64,000 nucleotides of DNA from Streptococcus ilei (GCF_000479335.1 NC_022584.1:806001-870000); one strand, 5' to 3'; counted from the stretch's first letter, positions 9,324-18,308 are shown. Notes: generated by a model from the sequence alone, not told the origin. Made by a program: numbers and translations.

Positions 9324-9480
9324 ATGTAAGATACCAAGGGTTCTACTGAAATCTAGATGACTTTCCCAGATTTCTTTTGGCCCTCGTTTAGATCCTTTCA
9401 TTTTGTGTTTTCCAGCTCGAGGCTGGCTTAGGTAGGTCTAATAACCTCCCCTTCTCTAGAATAGAAGTTTCTTGTCCATT

Positions 9481-9996
9481 CTAGGTCAATTTCTTTCTCA
9501 ACAACCAGTCAATATCAACCGTATCACCGGTAGGATACTCGTGTTCACTAAATCGTTCAAATCCAAAACTGTAGTAAAAATCTTGTGCCTTAAAATTGCG
9601 TTCCCAGACACCTAGCCAGGCCCACTCAAAGCCACGGCTCTTGGCTTGATCCAGCGCAAAGGTAAACATTTCCTTACCGAAACCAGCTCCATGATATTCC
9701 TTTTTGACATAGATCCGTTGAATCTCAAAGGACTTTTCCATCTCTACTGGCTCCGTCTGCGCTTGCCCCCAGTTGATCTTGAGAAAACCACAGATTTCTT
9801 GTTCTTCATTGAGGACAAAATAGGTTTCGGATTCTGGATCTAACAGATCTTTCTCGATTTGCTCCAAAGAGAGCACCGTAGAGAAGTACTCTTCCAAGTC
9901 TTCCTCAACAATATAGGGACCAAAGGTCTCCCGATAGGTTTCCACCTCTAGGTCACGTAAGGTCTGCAATTGATCGATTTTTACTCTAACTAACAT
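9481..9996 (-). CDS. GNAT family N-acetyltransferase (between pheS and pheT)
   Basis: This 171-residue protein has the GNAT acetyl-CoA site in RIYVKKEYHGAGFGKEM (about residues 94-110) and a C-terminal GFERFSEHEY strand. It starts 2 bp after pheS, so it is translated from the Phe T-box-controlled mRNA. The substrate is unknown; protein alpha-amino or polyamine acetylation are possible but unsupported. An acetyltransferase between pheS and pheT also occurs in related streptococci as far as I recall. The 157 bp to pheT holds two small hairpins (CCAGC/GCTGG near 9415-9430, GAAATCT/AGATTTC near 9345-9375) and no T-run, so read-through is expected. Confidence 0.85.
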   Translation of the reverse strand: MLVRVKIDQLQTLRDLEVETYRETFGPYIVEEDLEEYFSTVLSLEQIEKDLLDPESETYFVLNEEQEICGFLKINWGQAQTEPVEMEKSFEIQRIYVKKEYHGAGFGKEMFTFALDQAKSRGFEWAWLGVWERNFKAQDFYYSFGFERFSEHEYPTGDTVDIDWLLRKKLT

Positions 9997-9998
9997 GA

Positions 9999-11045
9999 TT
10001 ATTTAAACTGTTCTGAGAAGCGAACATCTCCTTGATAAAAGCCACGGATATCATTGATTCCATAACGAAGCATGGCTACACGCTCCTGACCAAGTCCAAA
10101 GGCGAATCCTGAATAGACTGTCGAATCAATGCCACTCATCTCGAGCACGCGTGGGTGAACCATACCGGCCCCCATGATTTCGATCCAACCTGTCTTCTTA
10201 CATACATTACATCCCGCTCCACCACATTTGAAGCAAGATACATCGACCTCAACGGATGGCTCTGTAAATGGGAAGTAAGAAGGACGCAGACGGATTTGAC
10301 GTTCTGCACCAAACATCTTCTGCACGATCAACTGAAGCGTTCCTTGAAGGTCTGCCATAGAAATGTTCTTCCCAACAACCAAGCCTTCGATCTGATGGAA
10401 CTGGTGACTGTGGGTCGCATCATCTGTATCCCGACGGAAAACACGCCCTGGAGAGATCATCTTCAAAGGCCCCTTGCTAAAGTCATGCGCATCCATGGCA
10501 CGCGCTTGAACTGGCGAAGTATGGGTCCGAAGCAAGATTTCTTCTGTGATGTAGAAGGTGTCCTGCATATCACGAGCCGGGTGATCCTTTGGCAAGTTCA
10601 TGCGTTCAAAGTTGTAGTAGTCTTTTTCGACTTCAAAGCCATCTACGACTTGGTAGCCCATCCCGATAAAGATATCTTCGATTTCTTCACTGGTTTGGGT
10701 CAAGACATGACGGTGACCACTTGCAACTGGACGTCCAGGAAGGGTCACGTCGATACTTTCACTAGCCAATTTAGCTTGAACTTTCTTTTCTTCCAAGAGC
10801 TTGGCTGTTTCTTCAAAGGCAGCAGTCAAGACATCACGGGCTTCATTAACATGTTTCCCGATGACCGGACGCATCTCAGCAGAGACATCTTTCATCCCTT
10901 TGAGGATCTCGGTTAGCGACCCTTTCTTCCCAAGGACAGAGACGCGTAGCTCTTGCATCTCTTTTTTATTTTCAGCAGAGATCTGCTTCAAGGCTGCCAG
11001 CGTTTCTTCCCGAAGCGCTTTTAGTTGTTCTTCAATCGTTGACAT
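9999..11045 (-). CDS. pheS: Phenylalanyl-tRNA synthetase alpha subunit
   Basis: This 348-residue class II synthetase catalytic subunit has an N-terminal coiled-coil arm (about 1-85). Motif 2 is in [25 protein letters not shown], and motif 3 is in [16 protein letters not shown] form near the C-terminus. It activates phenylalanine and works with PheT. ATG 11045 follows GGAGGAAAT. It is the first gene of pheS-GNAT-pheT and is preceded by a T-box leader with a UUC specifier. [16 protein letters not shown] (about 265-280) carries four cysteines spaced like a zinc knuckle, a feature known in bacterial PheS. Confidence 0.97.
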   Translation of the reverse strand: MSTIEEQLKALREETLAALKQISAENKKEMQELRVSVLGKKGSLTEILKGMKDVSAEMRPVIGKHVNEARDVLTAAFEETAKLLEEKKVQAKLASESIDVTLPGRPVASGHRHVLTQTSEEIEDIFIGMGYQVVDGFEVEKDYYNFERMNLPKDHPARDMQDTFYITEEILLRTHTSPVQARAMDAHDFSKGPLKMISPGRVFRRDTDDATHSHQFHQIEGLVVGKNISMADLQGTLQLIVQKMFGAERQIRLRPSYFPFTEPSVEVDVSCFKCGGAGCNVCKKTGWIEIMGAGMVHPRVLEMSGIDSTVYSGFAFGLGQERVAMLRYGINDIRGFYQGDVRFSEQFK

Positions 11046-11087
11046 ATTTCCTCCATCATGGTCTTCACTCAGACATAGAAAAAACCA

Positions 11088-11276
11088 CGTGCCACACCCA
11101 TATTCGGAGCGTTGACACGCGGTACCATCCGTTTTTTATCTGAAACTCAGACCTTAATTTCTAAATCCTTGCGCAAGTGAATTCACTCAGCTTTCATGCA
11201 AAGAGCTTTCAGTCACGGCTCTTCTCCCTGTTGCACTTCCCTTGAGGTACTAGTCTTGCAGATTTCTATTCAGTTA
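11088..11276 (-). promoter_or_regulatory. T-box riboswitch, phenylalanine, for pheS operon
   Basis: The leader carries the T-box bulge sequence GGATGGTACCGCG (11130-11118) and, in stem I, GAATTCAC with UUC (11181-11179) followed by A, the expected Phe specifier. The terminator CCGCGTG...CACGTGG followed by TTTTTTC (about 11123-11083) competes with the antiterminator. Uncharged tRNA-Phe should stabilise the antiterminator and raise pheS-GNAT-pheT expression. The region 11046-11363 is filled by this leader, its promoter and the upstream terminator. Confidence 0.92.
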
Positions 11277-11282
11277 CATTCT

Positions 11283-11311
11283 AGTTTAGCAGATTTTACA
11301 AAAAATGACAA
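11283..11311 (-). promoter_or_regulatory. Promoter of the pheS T-box leader
   Basis: TTGTCA (11311-11306), a 17-bp spacer and TAAACT (11288-11283) are placed about 240 bp before pheS. The -35 box overlaps the terminator of the upstream gene. Confidence 0.7.
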
Positions 11312-11334
11312 GTGAAGCCTGTTTTTCTTCACTT
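11302..11334 (-). terminator. Terminator of the TrpX-like gene
   Basis: AAGTGAAG pairs with CTTCACTT, then GTCATTTTTTG on the minus strand, about 25 bp after the stop at 11360. It ends the transcript after a single gene. Confidence 0.8.
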
Positions 11335-11359
11335 GCCATTCTTGTTATTCGTTTGGTTT

Positions 11360-12364
11360 TTATTCGATGACTTGTCCAGCTTCTTTCAAGACAGATTCTG
11401 GAATGGTAATGCCTAATTCTTCAGCCACTTTTTTGTTAATGACAGACTTACCATCTGTGAAGATTTCAACAGGTGTGTCAGCTGGTTTTTGACCCTTTAA
11501 GATCTTCGCAGCCATTTTACCAGTTGCCACTCCAAGATCATGTTGGTCTACGACCACAGATCCTAAACCACCTGCTTCGACCATGGCCGTTGCACTTGGG
11601 AAGATTGGTTTTTTAGCTGTTTTGTTTGCTTCGACTACCGTTGAGAAGGCTGATGCAATGGTGTTATCGATTGGAACCCAGATAGCATCCACTTTACCAG
11701 TCATGACAGAAACCGTTGAAGCAATTTCATTTGTAGAAGGGACTGAATAAGGAACTACTTTGTAGCCTGCTTTTTCAGCCAATTTTGTAAATTCTTCTAC
11801 TTGGGTTTTAGAATTATCTTCACTGGTTGAGTAAAGAACCCCGATTGTTTTCACGTTTGGAGTCAACTCTTTGATTAACTTCAACTGTTGTTCCGTTGGA
11901 TTGTGGTCAGATACTCCTGTGATATTACCACCTGGTTTTTTCAAATCTTTGACCAAGTTAGCGCCGACTGGGTCTGTGATAGCACCCATGACGATTGGTT
12001 TGTCCTTAGTCGCACTAGCCAAACCTTGAGCAGATGGGGTTGCGATTCCGATCAAGACGTCATTGTTGTTTTGGACCAATTGTTTGCTCATGGTAGCAAC
12101 CTTGTTTTGGTCTCCTTCTGCATTGAGGAATTCGATCTCAATCTTGTCCTTGTCGTAGCCTTCTTCAGCCAAGCCATCTTGAATCCCCTTGTAGATTTCG
12201 TCTAGCGATGGGTGGCTGACTAACTGCAAGACACCTACTTTTACCTTTTTAGTTCCATCTGTTTTATTCGCATCATTTTTATTGGTTAGCATTGGATAAA
12301 CAACAGCTACCAAAATAACAGCTAGTAAAGCACCAATCATTCCCAATACACGTTTGTTTTTCAT
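11360..12364 (-). CDS. trpX: ABC transporter substrate-binding protein, TrpX-like
   Basis: This 334-residue protein has an N-terminal membrane segment (about residues 5-24) and then a two-lobed ABC_sub_bind (PF04392-type) domain starting VKVGVLQLVSHPSLDEIYKGI. Motifs ITDPVGANLV and ITGVSD fit that family. No cysteine follows the hydrophobic stretch, so it looks membrane-anchored rather than a lipoprotein. ATG 12364 follows GAGGTAAAAAAT. The name rests on the family plus the upstream T-box with a UGG specifier, which points to tryptophan (or a precursor) uptake as in pneumococcal TrpX. No permease or ATPase follows; a terminator does. Confidence 0.8.
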   Translation of the reverse strand: MKNKRVLGMIGALLAVILVAVVYPMLTNKNDANKTDGTKKVKVGVLQLVSHPSLDEIYKGIQDGLAEEGYDKDKIEIEFLNAEGDQNKVATMSKQLVQNNNDVLIGIATPSAQGLASATKDKPIVMGAITDPVGANLVKDLKKPGGNITGVSDHNPTEQQLKLIKELTPNVKTIGVLYSTSEDNSKTQVEEFTKLAEKAGYKVVPYSVPSTNEIASTVSVMTGKVDAIWVPIDNTIASAFSTVVEANKTAKKPIFPSATAMVEAGGLGSVVVDQHDLGVATGKMAAKILKGQKPADTPVEIFTDGKSVINKKVAEELGITIPESVLKEAGQVIE

Positions 12365-12465
12365 ATTTTTTACCTCAATCATTTATTTTTTCGTTTTCTT
12401 GAATCTTTGTTAGAGACTGAGTCGCCATCGTTTCTTCATCTTCTTTTCTCCCTTCTTTCTTGAAA

Positions 12466-12719
12466 CAAAAAACACGCCCACACATAGCGAAAGCTATGTG
12501 AGGACGTGTCATCGCGGTGCCACCTCACTTATGGGAAAATGGATAAACTCCTCCCACATCTCTGTCTTGTCTAGCAACAAGTTGCACGATAAGGTGTGCC
12601 GACCGAATTTTTATTGTTTCAAATTCATCTCATCATTAGTCCAATTTCATAAATGTCCACTACCCACTTTCACCAACCGTGAGCTCTCTAATAAATTTTC
12701 ATTTACTACTTTTCTAATT
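12466..12719 (-). promoter_or_regulatory. T-box riboswitch, probably tryptophan, for trpX
   Basis: AGGTGGCACCGCG (12525-12513) is the T-box antiterminator bulge. The terminator GCACGTCC-type stem with CACATAGC-tttc-GCTATGTG (12509-12472) is followed by TTTTTTG. Stem I contains the conserved-looking GGTTGGTG and then AAATTGGACTAATG, where UGG (12643-12641) followed by A is the likely specifier. The stem I register was not folded by program, so the specifier is an inference. Together with promoters it accounts for most of the gap 12365-12911. Confidence 0.85.
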
Positions 12720-12725
12720 GAATCC

Positions 12726-12754
12726 ATTGTAAATGTTTCTGTAAGCCTTGTCAA
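12726..12754 (-). promoter_or_regulatory. Promoter of the trpX T-box leader
   Basis: TTGACA (12754-12749), 17-bp spacer, TACAAT (12731-12726): an almost consensus sigma-A promoter. Confidence 0.88.
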
Positions 12755-12868
12755 TACTTTTTTATGTTTTTTTTGAAAACGTTCGTCATTTCCTGAAATT
12801 CTTTTCCTAGTGAGGTTGTTTTTGCAAAATGTTTGTCCTTCTTCTTCCTAGGTTTTCAGTCACTTTTT

Positions 12869-12877
12869 TGATATAAT
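12869..12877 (+). promoter_or_regulatory. Extended -10 promoter of rqcH/pavA
   Basis: TGATATAAT lies 34 bp before the ATG, with no good -35 box. It diverges from the trpX promoter. Confidence 0.65.
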
Positions 12878-12911
12878 TTACTAGAACTAGTCTAGAATGT
12901 TGAGGAAACCC

Positions 12912-14576
12912 ATGTCTTTTGATGGATTTTTTTTACACCATATGGTGGATGAATTACAAAGCGAACTCTTAAATGGTCGCATCCAAAAAATTAACCAACC
13001 CTTTGAACAAGAGTTGGTTTTACAAATTCGTAGCAACCGCAAGAATCAAAAACTCTTGCTTTCTTCTCACTCTGTTTTTGGACGGATCCAACGGACCCAG
13101 ACCAACTTCGAGAATCCTGCCTTCCCCAATACCTTTATCATGGTCATGCGCAAGTATCTCCAAGGAGCAGTCATTGAGCAGATCCAGCAAGTGGAGAATG
13201 ACCGCATCTTAGAAATCGCTGTCTCTAATAAAAATGAAATTGGAGATGATATCTCTGTGACTTTGATTATTGAAATCATGGGCAAGCACAGCAATATCAT
13301 TCTTCTGGACAAGGCAACTGGAAAAATTATCGAAGCAATCAAACATGTTGGCTTCTCTCAAAATAGCTACCGGACCATTTTGCCAGGCTCGACCTATCTA
13401 GCTCCTCCAAAAACCGATGCGGCCAACCCTTTTACAATCAAGGACGAAGCATTATTCGCCTTTCTCCACCGGGAAGAGTTGACACCTAAAAACCTTCAAA
13501 CTCATTTCCAGGGTCTTGGTCGAGATACTGCTCAAGAATTGGCCAGTCGATTAGAAACTGGAGAAAAATTAAAAACCTTCCGAGCATTCTTTGAAGCTCC
13601 AACAGATCCTCGTCTAACGAAAAAATCCTTTGCTGCTCTCACTTTTGCTGATAGCCAGGAGGAAACCTTTGAGACCTTATCGGATCTACTCGACCACTAT
13701 TACTTGGATAAGGCCGAGCGCGACCGGGTCCAACAACAAGCTGGAGAACTCATCCGCAAGGTGGACAATGAACTAGAAAAAAACCGGAAAAAGTTGGCCA
13801 AACAGGAAGCTGAACTAGCAGCGACAGAAAATGCCGAAGACTTCCGGCAAAAAGGGGAGCTTCTCACCACCTTCCTCCATCAAGTCCCAAATGATCAAGA
13901 TCAGGTCACCTTGGACAACTACTATACCAACCAACCTATAACCATTGCCTTGGATAAGGCTTTGACCCCCAGTCAAAATGCGCAACGCTACTTCAAGCGT
14001 TACCAGAAGTTAAAAGAAGCTGTTAAACATTTGACCTCTCTCATCCAGGAAACCAAGGAAACCATCTCCTACCTGGAAACAGTCGAAACAGCTCTAGCCC
14101 AAGCAAGCCTTTCTGAAGTCGCCGAGATTCGAGAAGAGCTGATCCAAACAGGCTTTATCAAACGACGCAACCGAGAAAAGATCCACAAACGCAAAAAACC
14201 AGAGAAGTATTTAGCTTCTGACGGAAAAACCATTATCTTGGTCGGCCGAAACAATCTTCAAAACGAAGAATTGACCTTTAAGATGGCTAAGAAAGATGAA
14301 CTCTGGTTCCACGCCAAGGATATTCCAGGTAGTCACGTGGTTATTACTGGTAACCTCAATCCTTCAGATGAGGTCAAGACAGATGCAGCTGAGCTAGCGG
14401 CCTATTTCTCTAAGGGACGCCTCTCTAATCTGGTCCAAGTCGACATGATTGAAACCAAGAAACTTAACAAACCGACCGGAGGAAAACCTGGATTTGTAAC
14501 CTATACTGGTCAGAAAACACTACGGGTCACTCCTGAAGAAGAAAAAATTAAATCTATGAAACTCGCAGATGAATGA
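12912..14576 (+). CDS. rqcH: RqcH/NFACT protein (PavA, fibronectin-binding A homologue)
   Basis: This 554-residue protein has an NFACT-N domain at the start (SFDGFFLHHMVDEL), helix-hairpin-helix and coiled-coil regions (about 270-420, many KLAKQEAELAAT-like heptads), and a C-terminal NFACT-R domain with KKDELWFHAKDIPGSHVVI. The family recognises stalled 60S/50S-peptidyl-tRNA complexes and adds C-terminal alanine tails in ribosome rescue. In streptococci the same protein was described as PavA/Fbp54, an adhesin without a signal peptide, and none is seen here. ATG 12912 follows TGAGGAAACCC. The length matches PavA (about 551). A repeat copy lies 6 bp past the stop. Confidence 0.93.
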   Translation: MSFDGFFLHHMVDELQSELLNGRIQKINQPFEQELVLQIRSNRKNQKLLLSSHSVFGRIQRTQTNFENPAFPNTFIMVMRKYLQGAVIEQIQQVENDRILEIAVSNKNEIGDDISVTLIIEIMGKHSNIILLDKATGKIIEAIKHVGFSQNSYRTILPGSTYLAPPKTDAANPFTIKDEALFAFLHREELTPKNLQTHFQGLGRDTAQELASRLETGEKLKTFRAFFEAPTDPRLTKKSFAALTFADSQEETFETLSDLLDHYYLDKAERDRVQQQAGELIRKVDNELEKNRKKLAKQEAELAATENAEDFRQKGELLTTFLHQVPNDQDQVTLDNYYTNQPITIALDKALTPSQNAQRYFKRYQKLKEAVKHLTSLIQETKETISYLETVETALAQASLSEVAEIREELIQTGFIKRRNREKIHKRKKPEKYLASDGKTIILVGRNNLQNEELTFKMAKKDELWFHAKDIPGSHVVITGNLNPSDEVKTDAAELAAYFSKGRLSNLVQVDMIETKKLNKPTGGKPGFVTYTGQKTLRVTPEEEKIKSMKLADE

Positions 14577-14582
14577 CAAAAA

Positions 14583-14757
14583 GAGAGTGGGACAGAAATC
14601 GGTAATTCGTTAGAATTCGATTTCGTCTTCACACCTCCGCATAGTTGAGTAGGGCTGTCAAAGCTGAAAAAAATCAGCGTAGTAGAGCCCACTCAACCAC
14701 TGCGTCTTGCTCGACAATCCAAAGACAATTGAGAGGCTAGGACTTTTGTCCCAGCTT
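14583..14757 (+). repeat. Triple-hairpin intergenic repeat, copy 2
   Basis: Forward orientation, starting 6 bp after the rqcH stop. Hairpin 1 has lost part of its right arm (GTCTTCACACC instead of GTCGTCCCACC), whereas hairpin 2 (inner GCTGA/TCAGC kept with an all-A loop) and hairpin 3 are intact. This is the most decayed copy. The remaining gap to 14870 holds nothing I recognise. Confidence 0.9.
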
Positions 14758-14870
14758 TTCTCATATTGATGATAAAAAGTTTCAGTGTATGTTTGAATGA
14801 ACCTCAAAGTATACCTCATTTTTTAAGCATACTAAGGTTCTTATATGTAAAATAACTTTGTCTACATTTT

Positions 14871-14897
14871 AAAAGGTTGAGCGACGCTCAACCTTTT
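14871..14897. terminator. Bidirectional terminator at the end of budA
   Basis: AAAAGGTTGAGCG-A-CGCTCAACCTTTT is a perfect 13-bp inverted repeat with A and T tails; it overlaps the budA stop codon. Confidence 0.85.
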
Positions 14898-15612
14898 ATT
14901 CTGCTTTATTGATATCCTCTTTGACCTGGTCAACATTAAACTTAGCAAAGAGATATTGGCGATCCTGGACAGGGAAACGTTGATCCAATTGATCAATGGC
15001 CCCAACTTCAACAATCCCTTCTTTGATAACAAAATCCATGACATGACCTCCGAAGGTATGATCATCTGAGATAAAGTGAAGGTGATAGCCTGCTACACTG
15101 ACCCCATGGAAAATCTCTGGTGTCCAAAAACCAACAATAGTTCCTGTAACATTTTCTCGCGTAAATTCAGGCTGATGGGTCGCCACATCTGCAAATTTGG
15201 TGTCTGAAGTTGATTTGGGAATCATACGCACATGCATCTTGGCGAAATCACCGTGAATCTTGATGGAACGAAACAAATTTTCGCCATCATAATAAGATTC
15301 AATGCGAGCCTCTAATTCCTCATCTGTCATCTCAAAGCGCTGACGAAAAATCACTTCGGCCTGATGGGGAACGATAGCCGCATAAGGGACTGTCGCATCC
15401 GGGGCCACTTCCACAATCTCTGGCTCCTCCCCTGATCCCTTAGCTTGGTAGGCCTTGCCATCTAAGACAATCAGTTCGCCATCAATGGAGTCCAAGGTCC
15501 CAATTCCAAGATCTCCATGCTCTAGTAATTCTTTAATGGTAAAGGATCCTCCATAGAGACCAGCCATCAAAGCCCCCAAGGTATTGTATTGAAACAATTT
15601 CACCGGTTCCAT
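14896..15612 (-). CDS. budA: Alpha-acetolactate decarboxylase
   Basis: This 238-residue enzyme converts 2-acetolactate to acetoin and CO2, an overflow route that consumes pyruvate-derived acid. The zinc ligands are visible in YHLHFISDDHTFGGHVMDF (about residues 185-203). Other typical blocks are FQYNTLGALMAGLYGG at the start and GFWTPEIFHGVSVAGYH. I chose ATG 15612 (MEPVKLF), with GAGGGAG about 8 bp upstream; the ATG at 15627 overlaps that site. The gene is alone, without an acetolactate synthase neighbour. The name alsD is equivalent. Confidence 0.95.
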   Translation of the reverse strand: MEPVKLFQYNTLGALMAGLYGGSFTIKELLEHGDLGIGTLDSIDGELIVLDGKAYQAKGSGEEPEIVEVAPDATVPYAAIVPHQAEVIFRQRFEMTDEELEARIESYYDGENLFRSIKIHGDFAKMHVRMIPKSTSDTKFADVATHQPEFTRENVTGTIVGFWTPEIFHGVSVAGYHLHFISDDHTFGGHVMDFVIKEGIVEVGAIDQLDQRFPVQDRQYLFAKFNVDQVKEDINKAE

Positions 15613-15695
15613 TATCTTCTCCCTCATTCATCTTGTCTTCTTTTCAGCCCTTCCAGTATACCACATTCTCAAGGACAATGACAGAAAAGACTGAT

Positions 15696-15745
15696 TAAAA
15701 AAGAGCGGGCCAGAACAAGGATGCACACTTGTTCTGATTCCCGCC
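15696..15745 (-). terminator. Terminator of the TPR gene
   Basis: GGCGGG-AAT-CAGAACAAG pairs with CTTGTTCTG-G-CCCGC across an 8-nt loop and is followed by TCTTTTTTAA on the minus strand. Confidence 0.85.
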
Positions 15746-15762
15746 CTTCAAGGGTCAAGTAG

Positions 15763-17001
15763 TTAATCTTCTAACAGGCTCTCATAGAAAGCTTGCATTT
15801 GCCCATCATCTGGGACTAGCTGCAAATAGCCTTCTGCCACTTCCCGGGCTTTTGCGATTTGTCCCAACTCTCTCAAGAGGTAACTATAGCTTTCTAAGTA
15901 CTCTGGATTTTCTTTCAAATCTGGGTAGAGCTCTTCATAGATCGGAGCCGCTTTTTCAACCTCTTCGAGTGCTACCAAGGCACGAGCGATATTCCAACGG
16001 GTGACGACATTTTCCACTTCCACTTCTTGCCATTCAAGGACGTCTTCATAACGTTCCTGTTCCAGATAAAGAGTTGTCAGACGAAGGGCGATATCTTCAA
16101 GATCCTCAGCAACTTCTTTGGCTTCTAACAAATACTTCTCTGCTTTTTCTGGCTGGTGCAACTCGTAGGCCAATTGGGAGGCTAGAAGGAGGAGATAAGC
16201 GTCAAAAGGATTCTTTTGGATTCCTTGCTCTGCTATTGCTAACGCTGTTTCTCGGTCATTTTCAGCTTGAAGAGCCAAGGCATAGCCGTATTCATACCCT
16301 TCAAAGTCTGGCGACAGTGTATCAATCTGCTTGAAGTAGATCAGAGAACGTTGATACTCTTCTCGGTCAGAGAGAAGGGTTGCCAATTCATAGGCAATCT
16401 GGTCATCAAACTCAATTTCCAAGGCCTTTTCTAAAAACTCAATAGCAGACTCAAACCGACCCAGATTCGCATAAGCATAGCCAATCCGCTGGTATGTGGA
16501 AATGCCCGTTTCTTCTAAAATGAGACGGTTGTCTAACTGAGCATACTCTTGAATGGCTTCTTGGTAATTTTCAAGTTCTAAATCAATCTCTGCCAAGCCT
16601 AGTTGAATAATAGGGTCATCTGAAAGAGTCGCTGCTTCCATCAGTTTTTCTCGAGCCACATCTGCCAAGCCCTCACTTTGGTAGAGGTCTGCCTTGACTA
16701 AGAGACTGGCTAGATACCATTCCGAACTTTCCGGGATTTCTTCCAAATAAGCAAAGGCTTCTTCCATTAGTCCATCTTCCGCTACGATAGTGGCTAGACT
16801 CAGATAGACCTCTGGATAATCATCTCTCAGATGCAAGTAGGTTTGCTTGGCTTCTGGGTAAAAACCAATACTTTCAAAATATTGTCCCAATTCTAACAAG
16901 GTAGCTGGATCATCTTCTAGCAAAGCCTTATCCAAATAAGCTGGCAGACGATCTAGCTCTTGTTTCTCAATTGCTTCTAGAATTTTTTGACTATTCTTCA
17001 C
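15763..17001 (-). CDS. Tetratricopeptide repeat protein
   Basis: This 412-residue acidic protein consists of successive TPR-like helix pairs from about residue 20 to the end (for example TYQRIGYAYANLGRFESAIEFLEKALEI). No signal peptide or membrane helix is seen, so it is cytoplasmic. I chose GTG 17001, because GAGGAA lies 7 bp upstream within the end of the preceding gene and the sequences overlap by 11 bp; the longer ATG-like frame to 17070 would run deep into that gene. It is coupled to an AI-2E-family permease. TPR proteins are scaffolds; the partner is unknown. Confidence 0.85.
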   Translation of the reverse strand: MKNSQKILEAIEKQELDRLPAYLDKALLEDDPATLLELGQYFESIGFYPEAKQTYLHLRDDYPEVYLSLATIVAEDGLMEEAFAYLEEIPESSEWYLASLLVKADLYQSEGLADVAREKLMEAATLSDDPIIQLGLAEIDLELENYQEAIQEYAQLDNRLILEETGISTYQRIGYAYANLGRFESAIEFLEKALEIEFDDQIAYELATLLSDREEYQRSLIYFKQIDTLSPDFEGYEYGYALALQAENDRETALAIAEQGIQKNPFDAYLLLLASQLAYELHQPEKAEKYLLEAKEVAEDLEDIALRLTTLYLEQERYEDVLEWQEVEVENVVTRWNIARALVALEEVEKAAPIYEELYPDLKENPEYLESYSYLLRELGQIAKAREVAEGYLQLVPDDGQMQAFYESLLED

Positions 17002-18160
17002 TTTGAATTTCCTCAACTTCGTCCTTTTCGTACAAACCACTGACCTCTTTATACCATTCAAATAGAGCACTGATGACTACTTTAGCCGAAGCATAAACCG
17101 GGATTCCTAAGAAGACTCCCCAGATTCCAAACATAGAGCCAGAAGTAATCAATACAAACAGAATCGTGATTGGGTGGATATTGAGCTGACTCCCCAAGAC
17201 AAGTGGGGAAACGAAACGTCCCTCGATTGTTTGCTCAACAATAAAGACAATGACGACTTTGACAAACATCTCTGGTCCTGCCACCAACCCCAAGACTAAG
17301 GCTGGGAGCATGGCCAAGAAGCTGCCCAAGTATGGTATCAAGTTCAAAAAACCAGCGGTTACACCGAGTGTCACAGCGTAACGAAGCCCAATGATCTTAA
17401 GCAGAAGAATAAACATTAAAGCTATGATGATAGCAACAGTAATCTGACCTCTGACATAATTAGCCAATTGTGTATTGACATCAGACAGTACTTTGTCTGC
17501 AGATTTACGAATCTTGGTTGGCAAGAAACGGATGATTTGCCCTTTTAAGTTCTTTCCATCTCTCAAAAGATAGAAGACGATAAAAGGCATAATAATCAAA
17601 GCGATAATGACCTGAGAGGCGACAGTAATCAGATTGCTGACCCAGTTGACTGCTCGGGCGGAAAAAGAACTCGCCCAACTGGTAATATTCTGCGACAATT
17701 GGCTGGTCCATTCATCCAGCTGAGGCTTGATTTCTGGCGACACTTTGTTGTCTAAGACATCATCGATGGTCCTATTGGCCTTTTCCAAGTAATCTGGCAG
17801 GTTCTTCATAAAACTAAGAACTTGATGTTGAATAGCTGGAATAGCGACAGCCAAGCCCCATAAAATGAGAAGCGCGATCAAAATAAAGACGATGGAAATT
17901 GCAATGATCCGTTTGACTCGGTGCCTTTCCAAAAAGTCCACGATTGGATTTAACAAATAATAGAGGAGCCCTGAAATAATGACTGGTAGCATGACTGCTG
18001 CTCCAAACTCTAACAGGGGTGTAAAAATAAAACTAATCTTGCTGAGAACTAAAATATTCAATCCCATCAGTAAGGTTACTAGAAAAACAGTAATGGCTTT
18101 ATTATCTACAAACCATTTAAAAAACCAGGATAAACTAAAATCTTTTTCTTTATGTTCCAC
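16991..18160 (-). CDS. AI-2E family transporter (YtvI/PerM-like)
   Basis: This 389-residue membrane protein has paired N-terminal helices (about 15-75), a central soluble segment (about 100-170) and a C-terminal helical block with the family pattern GVTAGFLNLIPYLGSFLAMLPAL (about 270-290) and VSPLVLGSQLNIHPI. Members include TqsA (quorum-signal export) and sodium/proton antiporters, so the name does not fix the substrate. I chose GTG 18160, preceded by GAAGGAGATTCCC; the in-frame codon at 18181 is TTG without a site. Translationally coupled to the TPR gene. Confidence 0.85.
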   Translation of the reverse strand: MEHKEKDFSLSWFFKWFVDNKAITVFLVTLLMGLNILVLSKISFIFTPLLEFGAAVMLPVIISGLLYYLLNPIVDFLERHRVKRIIAISIVFILIALLILWGLAVAIPAIQHQVLSFMKNLPDYLEKANRTIDDVLDNKVSPEIKPQLDEWTSQLSQNITSWASSFSARAVNWVSNLITVASQVIIALIIMPFIVFYLLRDGKNLKGQIIRFLPTKIRKSADKVLSDVNTQLANYVRGQITVAIIIALMFILLLKIIGLRYAVTLGVTAGFLNLIPYLGSFLAMLPALVLGLVAGPEMFVKVVIVFIVEQTIEGRFVSPLVLGSQLNIHPITILFVLITSGSMFGIWGVFLGIPVYASAKVVISALFEWYKEVSGLYEKDEVEEIQSEE

Positions 18161-18299
18161 GGGAATCTCCTTCGTTTTCAATCTGTCTTTATTTTAGCAT
18201 TTTTAGTCCATAATTTCACGATATAGCTGAAATGTGAGCTTTTTTTTAATGCTTAGCTTGTCAATCCTTCACCTAATCGTTTTCCATCCCCTTCTTTTC

Positions 18300-18308
18300 T
18301 GATATAAT
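18300..18308 (+). promoter_or_regulatory. Extended -10 promoter of the lactonase gene
   Basis: TGATATAAT lies 30 bp before ATG 18339, no strong -35 box. Confidence 0.65.

Noticed and set aside
10155..10916. 253-codon plus-strand frame opposite pheS
   Set aside because: It mirrors the pheS coding strand, has no ribosome binding site and no recognisable domain; pheS is unambiguous.
12774..12790. Possible CcpA cre site TGAAAACGTTCGTCA
   Set aside because: The half-sites are one base out of register with the cre consensus and the site is not positioned for either divergent promoter.
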